Source of the DNA: Basidiobolus meristosporus CBS 931.73
Taxonomy: Eukaryota > Basidiobolomycota > Basidiobolomycetes > Basidiobolales > Basidiobolaceae
Reading direction: 5' to 3'
NCBI GenBank assembly: GCA_002104905.1
Contig: MCFE01000752.1
Coordinates: 1-39,242, forward strand
DNA length: 39,242 nt
Position numbers and translations under genes: made by a program. The notes beneath the pieces were generated by a model that was not told the DNA's origin, did no database searches, and worked only from the letters and a program-made list of their open reading frames with translations. Of this stretch, positions 11,502 to 25,178 are shown one piece after another. Within the stretch, counting starts at the first letter, position 1; each line of letters begins with the position of its first letter.

Positions 11502-13399
11502 GAAGATGCACGCTCTTGAGAAATCCGAAAGGCTCGATTCTAATTTTCTTCCCTTGCAAAAAGAAAAAAACGATCTAAGGAATTTCCAACACTAATACTA
11601 AAGGAGGGACAACTTGGAAAATTCGAACTTGCACCTAGTGTTAAATATCAGAAAATATCAATATCTTGAAGGTATGAACTTTTTTTTCGCAGTCCAATTA
11701 CTTTTTAATCAGCATTCAATGTCAAGTTTGTGATGTATTTCAGAGTGCCTTTTGATCCATTTTGATTGGTGCTGATCTCCGTTGGTATTGCTGATATCAA
11801 TTCCGATGAATATTTCAGAAGCACGACTGTCAGAAGTTGAATGAGATGATCCATTTTATTCATACCCAGGGCATATGATACCTGCACGTATATTTTGGAC
11901 TGCATTGCTGAGGGAGCCGTTAAAAAAAATACTTCTTGGCATAAAAGGCTTCTAAGGGATTTTGTTGATCGATGACGGTTGTGTAATTTGGTTCACCACC
12001 GGGAGGAAGTGTCTTGAGTGTTCTCGTATGTTCAAGAAAGAGTCATAGCACTCGGCTTACCTAGAGAAACCACGAGAAGCCTGCTTCAAGAAGCAACCGT
12101 TATTCTTCTTAGCAGTTTTGGAATTGGTCCTTGTTCGTTGACCACGTACTGGTAAGTCAATGTGCGTCTCTTACTAACGTACGAGTTTGTTTGACGAAGT
12201 TGCAATATTAACTTGCCTCTCAAATCGCTCTCGATAGTCATATTGGTGAGAAGGCCACTTAGTGAGCTAAGCAATACTCAGATTAACCAGCTAAGCTTAC
12301 ACTCCTTGTGGATACTTAATTTGCTGCCCAGGCCTTCAGCGATGGTATGGCCAATAGCATCAAAGTAAGTAAAGGCACGTATAACTTCTTATCAGGCAAA
12401 TTCACACTAGGGAGATGAAGCATAGCGTATCAATATTCCAACAAGCAGAAGCACGCTTTATTGAATATCTCATGATATTCGGTGTTTGATCGACTCTTCC
12501 CCACACCATTGATAGACTTTTCACCCCTGGTTCTTAATCTTGCTTACAACTCTGCTTAAATATGAGTTTATCAACGCTAGATTGTCCAAGTTGAAAATCC
12601 TACAAATATGATCGCAGTTGGATATTAATCCGAGGATTGCCTCAACGCAATTGGAGATATTTCGGGATCTTGATATCAAGATATAAACACTCCTGAATCA
12701 TACCCCAGCCACTAATATTGAATTCAAGGAAATGTTGCTGGGTTCAGCTTATAAGCCCCAAGATGTGCAATGTACCTTTTGAGAATTATTATGTCCCTTT
12801 CAGACACATACGTGAAAACAGCTGTATTAGGTGGTTATAGAGTAAGATGCAATGATAGAATTGCTAAAATTGGAATGAGTTTCTCCACAAAATTCTCTTG
12901 AAGACATTATGCAACAAAGAATACCTTTATTCGTTGAATTGTGGGCTGCTTGAATACATTTCTACACCCCGCACCCTCCTTGCGCAAGCACTACGACCCT
13001 CGAGGTTCAGGTGAGCAAGAGTTTGCTGAGTACTGGTAGACAACAATGAGCATTGGGGTGTTCTTTTTCATTCCAGGTGTTACATATATACTATAGCATC
13101 CATTGCTATAATGGAAACACGATATGATGCCAGTTGTGGGACAAAAGTAGCAAGTTATCAACTGCAAAGTCTGCGACACAAGGAAACTATCTAGATTGAA
13201 AGCTAGCCAATCAAAGAGACAAATAGCTCATTCATCTCAATAGGGGCCGTATTCCAAACAATATGGGAATATATCAAATATCAAGAGGAATTGAATTCAA
13301 AATCGGCCCTCTGAAATTTCTAGAAAAATATAGGGAAATGATCAAATGATAAGCTAGATTTAAGGTAAGTAACTTGTTCACATAAGTTACATCCACAAC
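11494..13399. other. Interval with unrecognised open frames, no firm gene
   Basis: The minus strand has two modest open frames (about 12274-12086 and 11905-11705). The second contains a helix-rich stretch (MDHLIQLLTVVLLKY) and could be an exon. I could not join them with convincing splice sites, and translations in between meet stops. This may be a decayed or many-exon gene. Nothing else is recognisable. Confidence 0.3.
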
Positions 13400-13890
13400 A
13401 TTTGGGACTCCAAGGTCTTTTCTCTCAAGAATTTTATTCGTGCTGCGAAAAACCCATTTATCATATTTTAGAACACGTTAGCATATACTCGACTGACATC
13501 TTTGTTGTTTCCCATTTGCCATGGAGTGCCTCAAGTGGTTTATTCCACTGTTTCTTCTTCCGCAACCTAGCGCTTCGCCATACTTTATATATTTATTTTT
13601 GTTTTCTTATATCCTACACAGTAAGCCTTGTGTCTATTGTACGATTCTATTAGTAGCATTACTAGGCTCTACTTGCTACTGGGGGACCGATCATTGTTGG
13701 GTTGACACAAACCACATGGATATTTTCTCGCCTCGAAACATTTCGCTATTAACCCCACTCCCGCTTCAAGAAGAGCAGATATAATGCAAGAAATCCATCT
13801 TACGATACCTCTCTTTTTGACCTTCCCCCGCCAAGCTAGAGATCATAGTGTTTTCCCGCGATAAAGCCCTCTTCGAGCTACACAAATTTG

Positions 13891-13977
13891 TCAAGGAGCC
13901 AGACAGCCGAATCCTTCCGCAGCTTGCAAACCGATTTTTTCCCTCTATGAAAAGGATTCGTCTGTCTGGTGCCTTGA
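13891..13977. repeat. 26-bp imperfect inverted repeat with 35-nt loop
   Basis: The left arm 13891-13916 and the right arm 13952-13977 are reverse complements with about three mismatches; the core CCAGACAG-CGAATCCTT matches at 17 of 18 positions. The spacer is 35 nt. Weaker similarity continues outward, so translations outward on both strands share a short peptide pattern (RIRLSG). It could be a foldback or MITE remnant, or the stem of a structured RNA. Confidence 0.6.
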
Positions 13978-15523
13978 AAATAAGTTTTGTATTATTGCGC
14001 TTTAGTATTCGTACTTGTCGCGAATCTGAAGTTTTCTTCACTGACATCATCTGCCATTTTGGTTGAGTTTGTTGACTTCATATAAAGGTTAATATAATTC
14101 TACGCCGACGTCTACTAGTACCTAATTTTCATCTGTAGTATTTGACGACTACTTTAAATGACCGGCAGAGTAGCCCATGCACAGAAATATCCTTTGAATT
14201 AACTAATGATGGGCTGGCTACCTTGAATTCCCATACTCAAGGTACAAGGTTCTCTTGTCAAATACGTTGCCAGAGAGGAGCAACTACAAAAAAGGAACAT
14301 TCACAAAATCGTAATAGTCTGCTGTGGAAAATTGGGATGGTATTAGCAAAAGCCATATCCAACCAGGAGGTCAATCCCAGTAGCAAATGTATTCGAGCTC
14401 ACCAATTGATCATTCGTTGTCTGATCTATCATGTAAAGTTTAGTAGTCCATGAAAGGATAATTAATGATAGATATTGAGAGCACCGTATTTTTTAGCCAT
14501 GCTACTGTGGACCTAGTTCCATCAAGATGTTTGGGTACTGTTATTGTTGTTTTGAAGTAATCCAAAAGGAACCAGTGATATTTCGTGGGGTCTTAGGGAA
14601 GTCCATACACTAGCGATTTTCAAGCAAATAATGGTTCTCCAAGATTGTCTAATGTCCAATGGCCATTGGCCGAGAAACGAAGTGATCAATGGGTTACTGG
14701 AGACCAGAAACATCTTGGAATGCGGTTGGTATTGGCAAATTGGTCGCGTATTGTCTCATACCCTGTGGATGTGAAGTCGTTGAATGTCTCAAAAGAAGGC
14801 CACTGGCTTGACAAATCATGCTTCCCAAACTACTGAATTTATGCATCAAATATCTTCTATCGAAGAATCTGTGAATATGAAATTCACACCCCCTGAGTAC
14901 AAGTTCAAAGAATAATAGGATTCTTCAAGCTGGCCAACAGTAATGATATCAAACTCGATGGACTGAGCTATTTTGAACCCAGAGGCTAATGGCCAATCAG
15001 GTCAATTTTTTCAGTGACACTTGCAAATTGCAAACTTGGTTAGCATTTATTTCATTGTGGTCCGGAGGTCTGCCACGTTGAGTCATGACCATGTGAGCAC
15101 TACTTCTAATTATAGCATGTTGAAAATCGCCCATATCGGAGTTGGTTTAAGTATGGCAACGTGGATTTTGTATACTGTTCTTATGCTTCACCAAAGACTT
15201 AATATTACTTTGTTGGATCCAATATTTACAAAATCGATCAAGAACGATACAACCACACTATAATTCAGACTGTCATATGCATGTTGCGTTAGCTGCTAAC
15301 GAAACTGCAACATGTTATTAGCTCAGGAATACAAATCATTTATTTCATGGGTTTCTCATATAGAGGCAGGAAAAAAATGGTACCAACGGATCGTTCGGGT
15401 TAGTCCACAGGAAAGTTACAAGGTAGTCGGTAGTTGGTAGTCTAATTAAGTGCTTTATGAATGTTGTCATTGAGGTGGTTATGTAAGCGGGCTTGAAGTC
15501 AAAGCTTCATGTTTACTCGGCGA
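13978..15523. other. Gene-poor interval
   Basis: I see no convincing coding frame; the longest frames are about 100 codons and lack family features. The right edge is the 3' flank of the minus-strand transporter gene that stops at 15524. Confidence 0.5.
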
Positions 15524-17118
15524 TTAAAGTCCACTCTTCTTGCGTAGTTTTTCTCCCTTAAACTTAACCCACAGCATTGCTGTGATAATAGCCAAGTTCA
15601 GTACTGCAAGTAAGACGGAGAGATATCTGACGCCAATACGTTGAATCAGTGGCTCGGCTGTGATTGATAAGATGGCTGCTATGGTCATCCTAACAAAATT
15701 CGCAGCTGCTGATGCGCTGGCGCCACGACCGGGCACAGCATCAACCAAGTAGGTTGTTGCTGATGTTGATATTTGCATTAAGCCAAAGCAGAGAATACCA
15801 AATCCGATAATCGGTGCTACTATATATACGCCATAGTATACAGTCCATCCGAAGATTAGTGCGCCCCCGGGTACTATCAAATACCCGCTGAGCCACATGT
15901 GTGGTGCTAAGCGATCTTCAGGAATATTGGTTCCACCACGACGTTTGCTTGCTTGTCGCATGAAATAGTCAGAGAGTACACCGCCAACACAACTTCCCAA
16001 TATGTTGCCGCAACCGGCACCGAGATACGTAATCCCTGTTTGCGCAGAGGATAACCCATAGACATGTGAAAACAGCTCAGGCAAGATAGTTTCTATCGTA
16101 AACATTGTGCCAAAGGATATACCTGTCTCGATAGACACAATAACAAGAAACCAGTGCTTTAGGAGAGCAAGCGAGGCAAATGGGTTCATTCGCTTGGTAG
16201 TAGTTCGAGTATTGCGTGATACATGGTTAGGAATCTTGATTTTCACGGTCTCATGTATATCCTGGGCTTCCGACGCAATAGTATTTGTGCCCTTTTGCTG
16301 TAAGTTACTACTGTCCGAAGGCAATTCTAACCATTCGTCTTCTCTCCTGTATGTCTCTGGCAGAGCAAAGAACATGATAAAGAAGATAAAGACTCCAAAT
16401 GCGCCGCAGAAATAGAATGTGGATCTCCAACCAAATCTAGACGTTAAAAAGCCTCCGATGGTGGGTCCCTAATACGGAACATCGTTAGTCAACTGTCTAG
16501 AATTAAATAAGAAGCAATCAAGGTACTCACGATCAAGGGGCCTATGTATTGGCCTAAGAATAGCAAACCCATAGACATGCCTCTCTCATGTATGCCAAAG
16601 CAATCCGCAATTGTCCCTGGGCTCAAGCTATAAAGAGAACTGGATCCACATGACTGGATACAGCGGAGTATAATCAAGAGGGTGGTGCTGTTGACGAAAG
16701 CTGCGCCAATAGTGGCGCCAATGAATATCAGGACAGACACCAAGTAGAGTACTCTTCGTATACCATAGTGATCGGATAGACTGGCCCAGAAAACGGGTGC
16801 GATACCCATGAACAAAATAAACAATGATACAGTAGCATTAACGGCTATACTCGATGCATTCAAGTCTCTGCTAATGGCTGGAAGCGCAGGGAAATAAATG
16901 GTAGAAGCCAAAGGCGCCAGCATTCCACCAATTCCTAGTTGTGCCACGATAAGTGTCTTGCTTGTTTTTGAGAATGTACGAGGGTCCTTTTCAATTACGG
17001 GATTGGGCGTAAGTTGACGTTTAAAGTAGGCAACGATTTTTTCTCCCATGGTGTTATTGTGGGAGCTTTTCTCAACGGTTACTTCGGGGGTAGCTTGTGT
17101 ATGACTTGGATTATTCAT
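15524..17118 (-). CDS. MFS drug:H+ antiporter, DHA1-type
   Basis: Two exons inferred: 17118-16531 and 16468-15524, split by a 62-nt intron (GTGAGT donor, TTAG acceptor, candidate branch site GACTAAC), giving 510 aa. It is a polytopic plasma- or vacuolar-membrane exporter of the fungal DHA1 group (QDR/AQR/TPO-like); such proteins pump small organic compounds outward using the proton gradient. Motif A appears between TM2 and TM3 as SLSDHYGIRR. Motif C in TM5 is GQYIGPLIGPTIGG, and the intron falls inside it; the exact rejoining supports the splice model. A hydrophilic central loop of about 60 residues follows TM6, and six further hydrophobic segments lie in exon 2. The start at 17118 is the first ATG after a TATA-like element. 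The substrate cannot be read from the sequence. Confidence 0.88.
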
Positions 17119-17256
17119 AGTTAGGTTTTTTAAGGTTGGGTTACTTGTTTTTAGTTGTTTAGATATAGCCTGAAGGACTAAGTCGGCTATGAATGCAGGA
17201 GTATAGGTCAATGCTGATATATGGGTTATGGAGATCAATGCTTGCAGAGTGGCACT

Positions 17257-17265
17257 CTATTTATG
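17257..17265 (-). promoter_or_regulatory. TATA-like element of the MFS gene
   Basis: CATAAATAG lies on the minus strand about 140 nt upstream of the chosen ATG. No other ATG lies between them, which supports both the element and the start. Confidence 0.4.
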
Positions 17266-19933
17266 TAGATCGAAGACGACCATTCTAATCTTAGAGAAGG
17301 GTACAATCATTTAGGATTTCAACCCTTTCCATCAATATCATAGAATTAGATGTGTTGGCGAGTATTTGGGGGTTTTCCGATCGGTAAACCATTGGGTATG
17401 TAGCCCTAACCTTAAGAAAGGTTCTATGGTAAGAAATGGCAGGAGGTTCTGTAGTTACAATATGTGGTTTTGTCATGCCTATCATTCGTGGTTCCCAGAG
17501 AAACCTTATGCGTAAGCGTTCATTGATGGGTAATTTTGATAGACGTCAAACCGATTCAATGATAAGGTTGGCTCTAATGCAGAGCGCACGAATACCACAC
17601 GCCTCACTATGTGCATATAAAACTGAATATCTCGCAAATCAGACTGGTTTTCCTCGCTAATCATGGAAGTTCTAATTGTGGATAATCCCCAATACCATTA
17701 ACTTAGCATATCTGATGAACAAACAGCCACAGCTCAAGTTGTGAATATTCCGAATATTCAGGGGATTGGTTCCCTATAGCGGTTGCATGAAGCGCCAAGA
17801 TGTAAGTTAGGATTGGCCCGGGAGGGTTTAAGCCGCACCGAAGTGACCATTTGTTAAGTGAAAAATATTAATGTAATTCAGCAATGCTATAGCCTTCTAA
17901 CGTGGTTTGTGCTTGGCAGTGACTCAGAAGAGTCTATTCCGCCCAGAACATCTATTCATTCAGTAATGGGGAAACATAACCACTCCCAGTGCTAAGTGGG
18001 ACAGGTGAAAAGCCATCTGAGCGTCATGAAATCATCCCATACGATGTTATTCAAGATGCACAACGTTTCCCAAAATAGCTATACAACTGAGGTGTATGTT
18101 CTACGGATCAAACCCAAAGCCCATGAGTTGGTAGTATGTGGATCAATATTTTGAGAAGATCAATGCTGACAAAACAGGCCTACACAGCCGCTGATGAAGT
18201 AGGGATGCGATTGAAGTACTAGATACGCTGTCCAGGTTGGATGATTCATTTCCAGCAGGTGATCTAGATATGGGGGTGGCACTCCCTTGAGCTCTGATGG
18301 GCTAAAGCCCTCTATGCGAACAGGGGAGAGCTCACTTCGTTCAACATCAAATTGTGGGTGGGTTGCTTAGGAGAACATTTGGCCATCTTAAGGCTTTATC
18401 AGCTACGCAATAGCCCAGATAACCCAGAACCTCCTCTCACGACTCTGGCAGAACTACGAGCACAGATGATCTAATCACCTTCAATATTTTTCATGTAGCC
18501 ATAAATGGGCCGCACCACAAGAGTAAGGCTAAATGTACCCTCATAAATACCTGCGCACCCGATAACAGGTATGTGTCCACTTAGGAGAGGCTTCGCTCAT
18601 TGTTGATAATCCACCATTGGCTGATAGTTCGAATCGAGGATGAAACTTGGCCTAATCATCAGATGTGTTAGATGTACGTCTATGGCAACAGTATTGACAT
18701 AAACCATTCAGATCCGCCATAAATGGTCTCTATGGTTAGCTGTTCTGAAGCAATGCCCACTTTTACCAGTAGATGCAATTGTTGCCTACGTGTATACAGA
18801 GCAGTACTATATTCACCTTGGACGCACTGGATCTCTTTTTCATATGGTAGAGTGTTGATGGCCGGTGGGAGTTGATTTGTCATAGTAAATCCCCCATCCC
18901 TGGTAGACCGACATGCCTGCAAAGCGCGCTACAGATCCCGTACGATTCCTGTTTGTGGGCAAAGCTAAGCTCTCCACCCAAGAAACCTTGATTGATATGC
19001 CACTGCTGAAGCCATAGGATAGAAGGGCAGATATGCATCTATCGAGCAACATCCTCGTTCTGGTAGATCAGATAAATGATGCTTTTGTGTTGTTTGTTAG
19101 GGCTCGTGTAATGCCACCATAAGTTTTACTTCTCTGAGTCCTGTCAATAACTTTTTCCTATTTGGGCTGGCCCATCAGTCAACCGTAAACCAAATTAAGC
19201 TTCTGATTGTCGCCTGGGTATTTGGCACTGGAAGTTAGGAAGTGTGGGTGTGACGCATGAGCATTTGCTTGAAATGATGTCATTTGCCTGTCATTGTAGC
19301 AAGGTGCCCTATGCGCTTGACAGAAAAGTGGATTCTAACGCTCTCGCGTGGCAGCCAACTTACTAGTTACACATATGGAGTGTTAGGTTGCTTACTCATA
19401 ACTCTGTGCGGGGATCATCGGGCTGTATTACAACCTCATCAGTTTTTCACTTCTACTCCTTTCAACGGCAAAAATACTTGAGAATAGTGGGACACCTTGC
19501 CAAACAATAGCCAGAGGCTCTCATTTTAGAAACCACTGTACAAACTGTCTTACGTAATGATTGGTTCAGATATTGTTTCTCTTGAGCGTATAAGATTGTG
19601 GAAAATGGATTGCCAATGCCCCGTCTGAATGTCTATGATGTCTTTTGTTTCAATTACAACGATTTACTTTTGATTTAATTTCAAGGTAAACATGTGCTAT
19701 AGGACGTGAGGATGGTGAGCGTAAATATGTATGGTACAGTTGACTTTTGGGGTCTCAAATAATAAATACAGGCCAAAGGGATACTCCTCGATGTGTAGCG
19801 TTAAGGTTGTGCAAAGGTTCACGTCGCCGTAAAGAAATTCGGGACACACAATTAGCTTCAAAAAGACGATCAAAATCTCGACCTTGGCAATGTCCTATTA
19901 GCATTATATTTCGGTCCTTGATTTTGGTGGGTT
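17266..19933. other. 2.7-kb interval without a supported gene
   Basis: Only short frames in all six readings, many stops, mixed composition. It separates the start of the transporter gene from the stop of the forkhead gene. No RNA gene, repeat array or transposon remnant was recognised. Confidence 0.5.
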
Positions 19934-21073
<1,140 letters not shown>

Positions 21074-24000
21074 GGTTGAAGTGTAATAATTTGGCCTAAG
21101 TATGATGAGCTGAATATTTTGGTCGAGGGAATCTAAAGATATTAAATTTCTCAGGTTTTTTGAAATACGGCAGACAAAGACCAGGGATCACTGAAATTGT
21201 TATATAAGTCAATAATGGTTGATGGAGTGGCATGGAGTTCATGGTCTATTATATACGAGAGTCACTGACAAATAGACTGATTTTAATGGCGCGCCTCAAC
21301 TTGTGTGGAAAAGCATTTGCTGACTGGGTATCCCAAGGGAAATGAGTTATCGAGGAATTAGCAAACTGCTGATACCTAGTTTCAAATGAAAAATTACCCT
21401 CACTGGCTATCATGGATGCTTTCTTGTAATAGAATTGATATTGGATCCAGTTTACAAATTCACGGATGTTCCTGATAAAAACCCATTCAGTTGATTTGGA
21501 ATGGGCTTGAAAAGAAATTATTAAGACTCAATGAAATGACTGACGGCTAGTACAGATCGAATATGTACGTCTTGAGGCGAAACGCATCTTGCTATGAAAG
21601 GGTCCATCTTCGAGATTTATCTATGCATTCCTGCAACCAGATCGAGACGGAATGATTGGTGGGCTCGTCTCACTTAAGGCCACTATTAGGGAAAGGATTC
21701 AGCTGAGTGTAGTCGTTGTTGCCTCTCCAAAACGACTGAATATTCCGGAGAAATTCTGTAGCAACATTACCACCGGCGGCACCCAAGTCTTATTAGTACC
21801 AATATCAGCTCGGGTTGAATCGCCATCAATAAGTACGTAGATGATACATCTTCACCAACATGCGTTTGTGATATAGCGATACGCTACCCCATTCCACCAT
21901 CCATCATTAGCAGGGAGCGCCGCCAAATTTGCCCCTGGATATAATTAATCTCAAAGCAGCACGGCATTCAATTGAGGCGTAGATTCTCACTACCTGCACG
22001 CGCCATATGGACAAGGAGCGCTTTTTGGCGAGAAAGTGATACTCCGAATAAAATTATCATATCGCAACAACAGTACGTATCTTATTTTCGTGAGCATCGT
22101 TAACAAGACCATAAGGCCGACACGAATCCACGTATATCGCGGGTTGATCCAAGATAGGGTTGTTACCAACTGGGGTAAGAAAATCCTAGCGTATAAAACG
22201 CTGCATGAAAGTCCATTACGTTCCATACTCATGGAACAAATTACCGCACTAACTCATCGAGGCAATGCAAAGTTATGACTGTTGTTCGGCCAAGACCTAC
22301 CGTATAGTTCACGACTTCATGCTCTAGTCCGACAACGGCTGGCTATTGGCAGGTTCTAGGTTAAAGTAAATTTGCTTGATCCATGGAAATATTTATAATG
22401 CGGAATATTTTTGGGGAATCTTGGCGTTTCTGTCGAAAACTACATCGCTAATCAAGTCAGTGAGACCAATTTTAATTTAATAGTATTGATCACCAAATGT
22501 GTCATAGTCTCACATAAACTCACTGGGTAGTCAACAGACATTCATTGCAGCAATCCTCCATGTCAAGAGTATATGGGGACTGTGGTCTGGGAGAGTGCAC
22601 GCCACACCATAACCCTGTGAAAGTAATTACAAAGCTGCCAATATCGAACATAACACTGGCACTAAGAAACTAATGATCGGGTTAGTCGTTTCAGACATTA
22701 TAGCAACCAAACTGAATCGACCTGTTATTTTTGAGAGCATCATTCTTGGGACCTGTACCGTCTCCCAGGTGTTACTCGATTTGATTACCCTGCGCTAACA
22801 GCACCTTTGTGTCAGTATAATTTGGAGCTGCGAAGGCAGATCATAGAGACTATAATGTGGAAACAGCAGAAATAAAACGTTGGCTTTGCTTTTCTATGCA
22901 TGAAGTGCAGTACAAATGCCAAGATACATTATGCAAAATATATTTCTAGAGGTGGCCGCCGATGATCCACTGTTATCACCTTTCGGGCGAGTCAATGGGT
23001 GATGTTTAGGTATAGGAGGGGTATGCACTGATTGATCAGGTATAAGGGTGCAAACCTACCACTCTAGTTTGAAGTATTGTCTCATAACGGAGTTGTTCCA
23101 GCTCCCTTAACTGCAAAGTTACCTATTGGTATCATTTGAAGCGAGTTGGTGATGCGCCCTTGTTTCTCTCCAACATACAAGTTCGAATCAGCTCACACTT
23201 CCCACCCCCTTGTTTATTCCATCACAGGGCATTCAAGACAGGGCTCACCAACATGCTTTGCATCAAATGATATCAAGCAATCCTAAACTAATGGGTATAC
23301 TTTGCGTCTATATATCTACTCCCACTGCCGTTACATATGGAAGAGCTTGAATTCACGCGGCCTTACAGGTCAGGATGTCTGTGTGTACTAGTTGATATGG
23401 ATTCGGATATCAGGTGTTTTTATTAATTACTTGATGATCTATCATTGGATTCTCTGGCTAAATGCAAATTATGATCAAGAATAATTAGCATACATTCTGA
23501 TCTCGTACGATATGATGGCAATCACCCCTAGTAGAGAATCGTTGGCGTGCCATCCCCTATCTTCCCAGTATCGTGCTCAATAGCAAACTGATATCAATGA
23601 GATGATGAGATCTCCAATATCCTATTCCAATACGTTAGCGCTATCAGTGGTCTCTCTATGACCTAGCTTCCCGCATTAGTAAATTCAAAGAATCCATTTC
23701 ATTAGGTCAGCACCAGTCTTTGGTTAGTTCGAAGATCTAGAACATATTGGACAGTTGCATATGATGAGACCATTGCCAGTATCTTGTGTACTATTACACC
23801 ATATATACGCTTTTTGGGCAGTAAATGCGCGAACCTGATGTAAATGCGCTCTCTATGGTAAGAGATAGATTTTAAGATTGGATCCACAATTTCAGCAGTG
23901 ACCAGTTTCACTGATGAGAATTGAATCCTCAATTCCAAACCAGACGGTATCATGCACCCCACACTTGCTTTGGCACGTGAACAAGATCGTTTACCTCATC

Positions 24001-24587
24001 AGATTAGCAAGAGCTCTGCTGACTGTGGAAACCTTAATGTTTACGCCCCAACATGCCAACATAATGATTGTGGTCGTGGCCAATGAGCCTTTGCGACTCA
24101 CTTCTCATACACCGTATCGAAGAGCAGACTCCTGAAAGCTGAGATGGTGACATGTTGGCTTCAGCTCTAGCGGTTACCCAAACGTACGTCGCTAATCTGC
24201 AGGATTATTAATGATGCAAACCTGCATCGGTTAAAAAGGAAGCCCAATTGGTACCCTTATGGCATGTTACTTCTATGAGCCTAGTTAGGTGGATCCATTG
24301 ACTTTATATGTCTAAATAAAGACCAGCATTATCCCAAATGTCAATATCCAACTGCAATTTTTGGCTGTATCATTACAAAATTGCTTAAATTTACATGAAT
24401 AGACATAAGTGACAAAAAAAGGAGCAGGAAAGCCCAATCACCTCTGTTCCATCGCTTCTACACTACTTGATGGGTGGGCTTTCAAGAACTATCATGTATT
24501 AAATAACACATCCTCCTCCTCACTAGAGAACCGGTTTTGCGGTCTTTATCACATCAGACCTGCACTTGAGCACATCCTACTCCACAC
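21074..24587. other. 3.5-kb gene desert
   Basis: No frame longer than about 90 codons, none with recognisable motifs, frequent stops on both strands. The left end must contain the forkhead promoter. I found no tRNA, repeat array or element termini. It may be decayed transposon sequence too old to recognise, or regulatory DNA. Confidence 0.5.
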
Positions 24588-24595
24588 TATAAATA
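24588..24595 (+). promoter_or_regulatory. TATA box of a candidate small gene
   Basis: TATAAATA is followed by about 240 nt with no ATG until the start of the 114-codon frame at 24834. An ATG-free leader of this length in A+T-rich DNA is suggestive but not proof. Confidence 0.35.
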
Positions 24596-24833
24596 CTATC
24601 CCCCAGTCGCCAAATTCAGTAGCATTCCTAATTCCATCATCCAGCTGGTCCAATTTTTGCCTTAATTATTCATAGAGCAATCCTTTGTTCATATTTCCTT
24701 TAACACGGACACGTCCAATTTCACTCCAGTAATACAGCACGAAAAAGCAGAATTCATTTGTGCTCGACACAAAGTACGATTGGTAGCTACCTACTGACCT
24801 CACTATATCTCGTCTCCGCAGCATTTGCATACT

Positions 24834-25178
24834 ATGCCTCCGTCAACAAATCCTTCGCAGCCAACCAAGCTACAAATACGATCAAGTGGTATGGCGGCCC
24901 GTGCCACAAAGTTCGGCAAAAATCGAGTGGGAGCAATCACTAGTGACATAACTGAAGACCCCTCACAAGAGATCAAGGAGTACGACTCGTTAGCTGAAGA
25001 GCTTTCTCGTGAGCGGATACCTGTCTCGCAAGCTAGTTGCTCGCTAATCAACTATGCAGTAACGAAACGAGATCTCTTAATTCCGAGCACAGCGATGGAC
25101 CGGGCCATCAAGCGTAGCAGTAGATATAATATTGAACCCACCCAAAGTCCACCCCCATGCTTGTGCCAAATTATGTGA
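24834..25178 (+). CDS. Candidate small protein of unknown function, 114 aa
   Basis: I do not recognise this protein. The frame begins at the first ATG after a consensus TATA box and a long ATG-free leader. It is hydrophilic and basic at the N-terminus (AARATKFGKNRVG), with an acidic stretch (DITEDPSQEIKEYD) and a Pro/Cys-rich end. There is no signal peptide or membrane segment. It lies alone in a gene desert. The frame could be chance; the support is the promoter arrangement only. Confidence 0.3.
   Translation: MPPSTNPSQPTKLQIRSSGMAARATKFGKNRVGAITSDITEDPSQEIKEYDSLAEELSRERIPVSQASCSLINYAVTKRDLLIPSTAMDRAIKRSSRYNIEPTQSPPPCLCQIM

Noticed and set aside
11705-12274. Two minus-strand frames that might be exons of one gene
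   Set aside because: I could not link them by consistent splice sites and phases, and did not recognise a family; left as an interval note.
13521-13784. Plus-strand frame with a hydrophobic start resembling a signal or membrane segment
   Set aside because: A+T-rich DNA readily gives Phe/Leu/Ile runs; no promoter, splice or homology support.
24409-24675. 88-codon plus-strand frame before the TATA box
   Set aside because: It spans the TATA box itself and has no family features.
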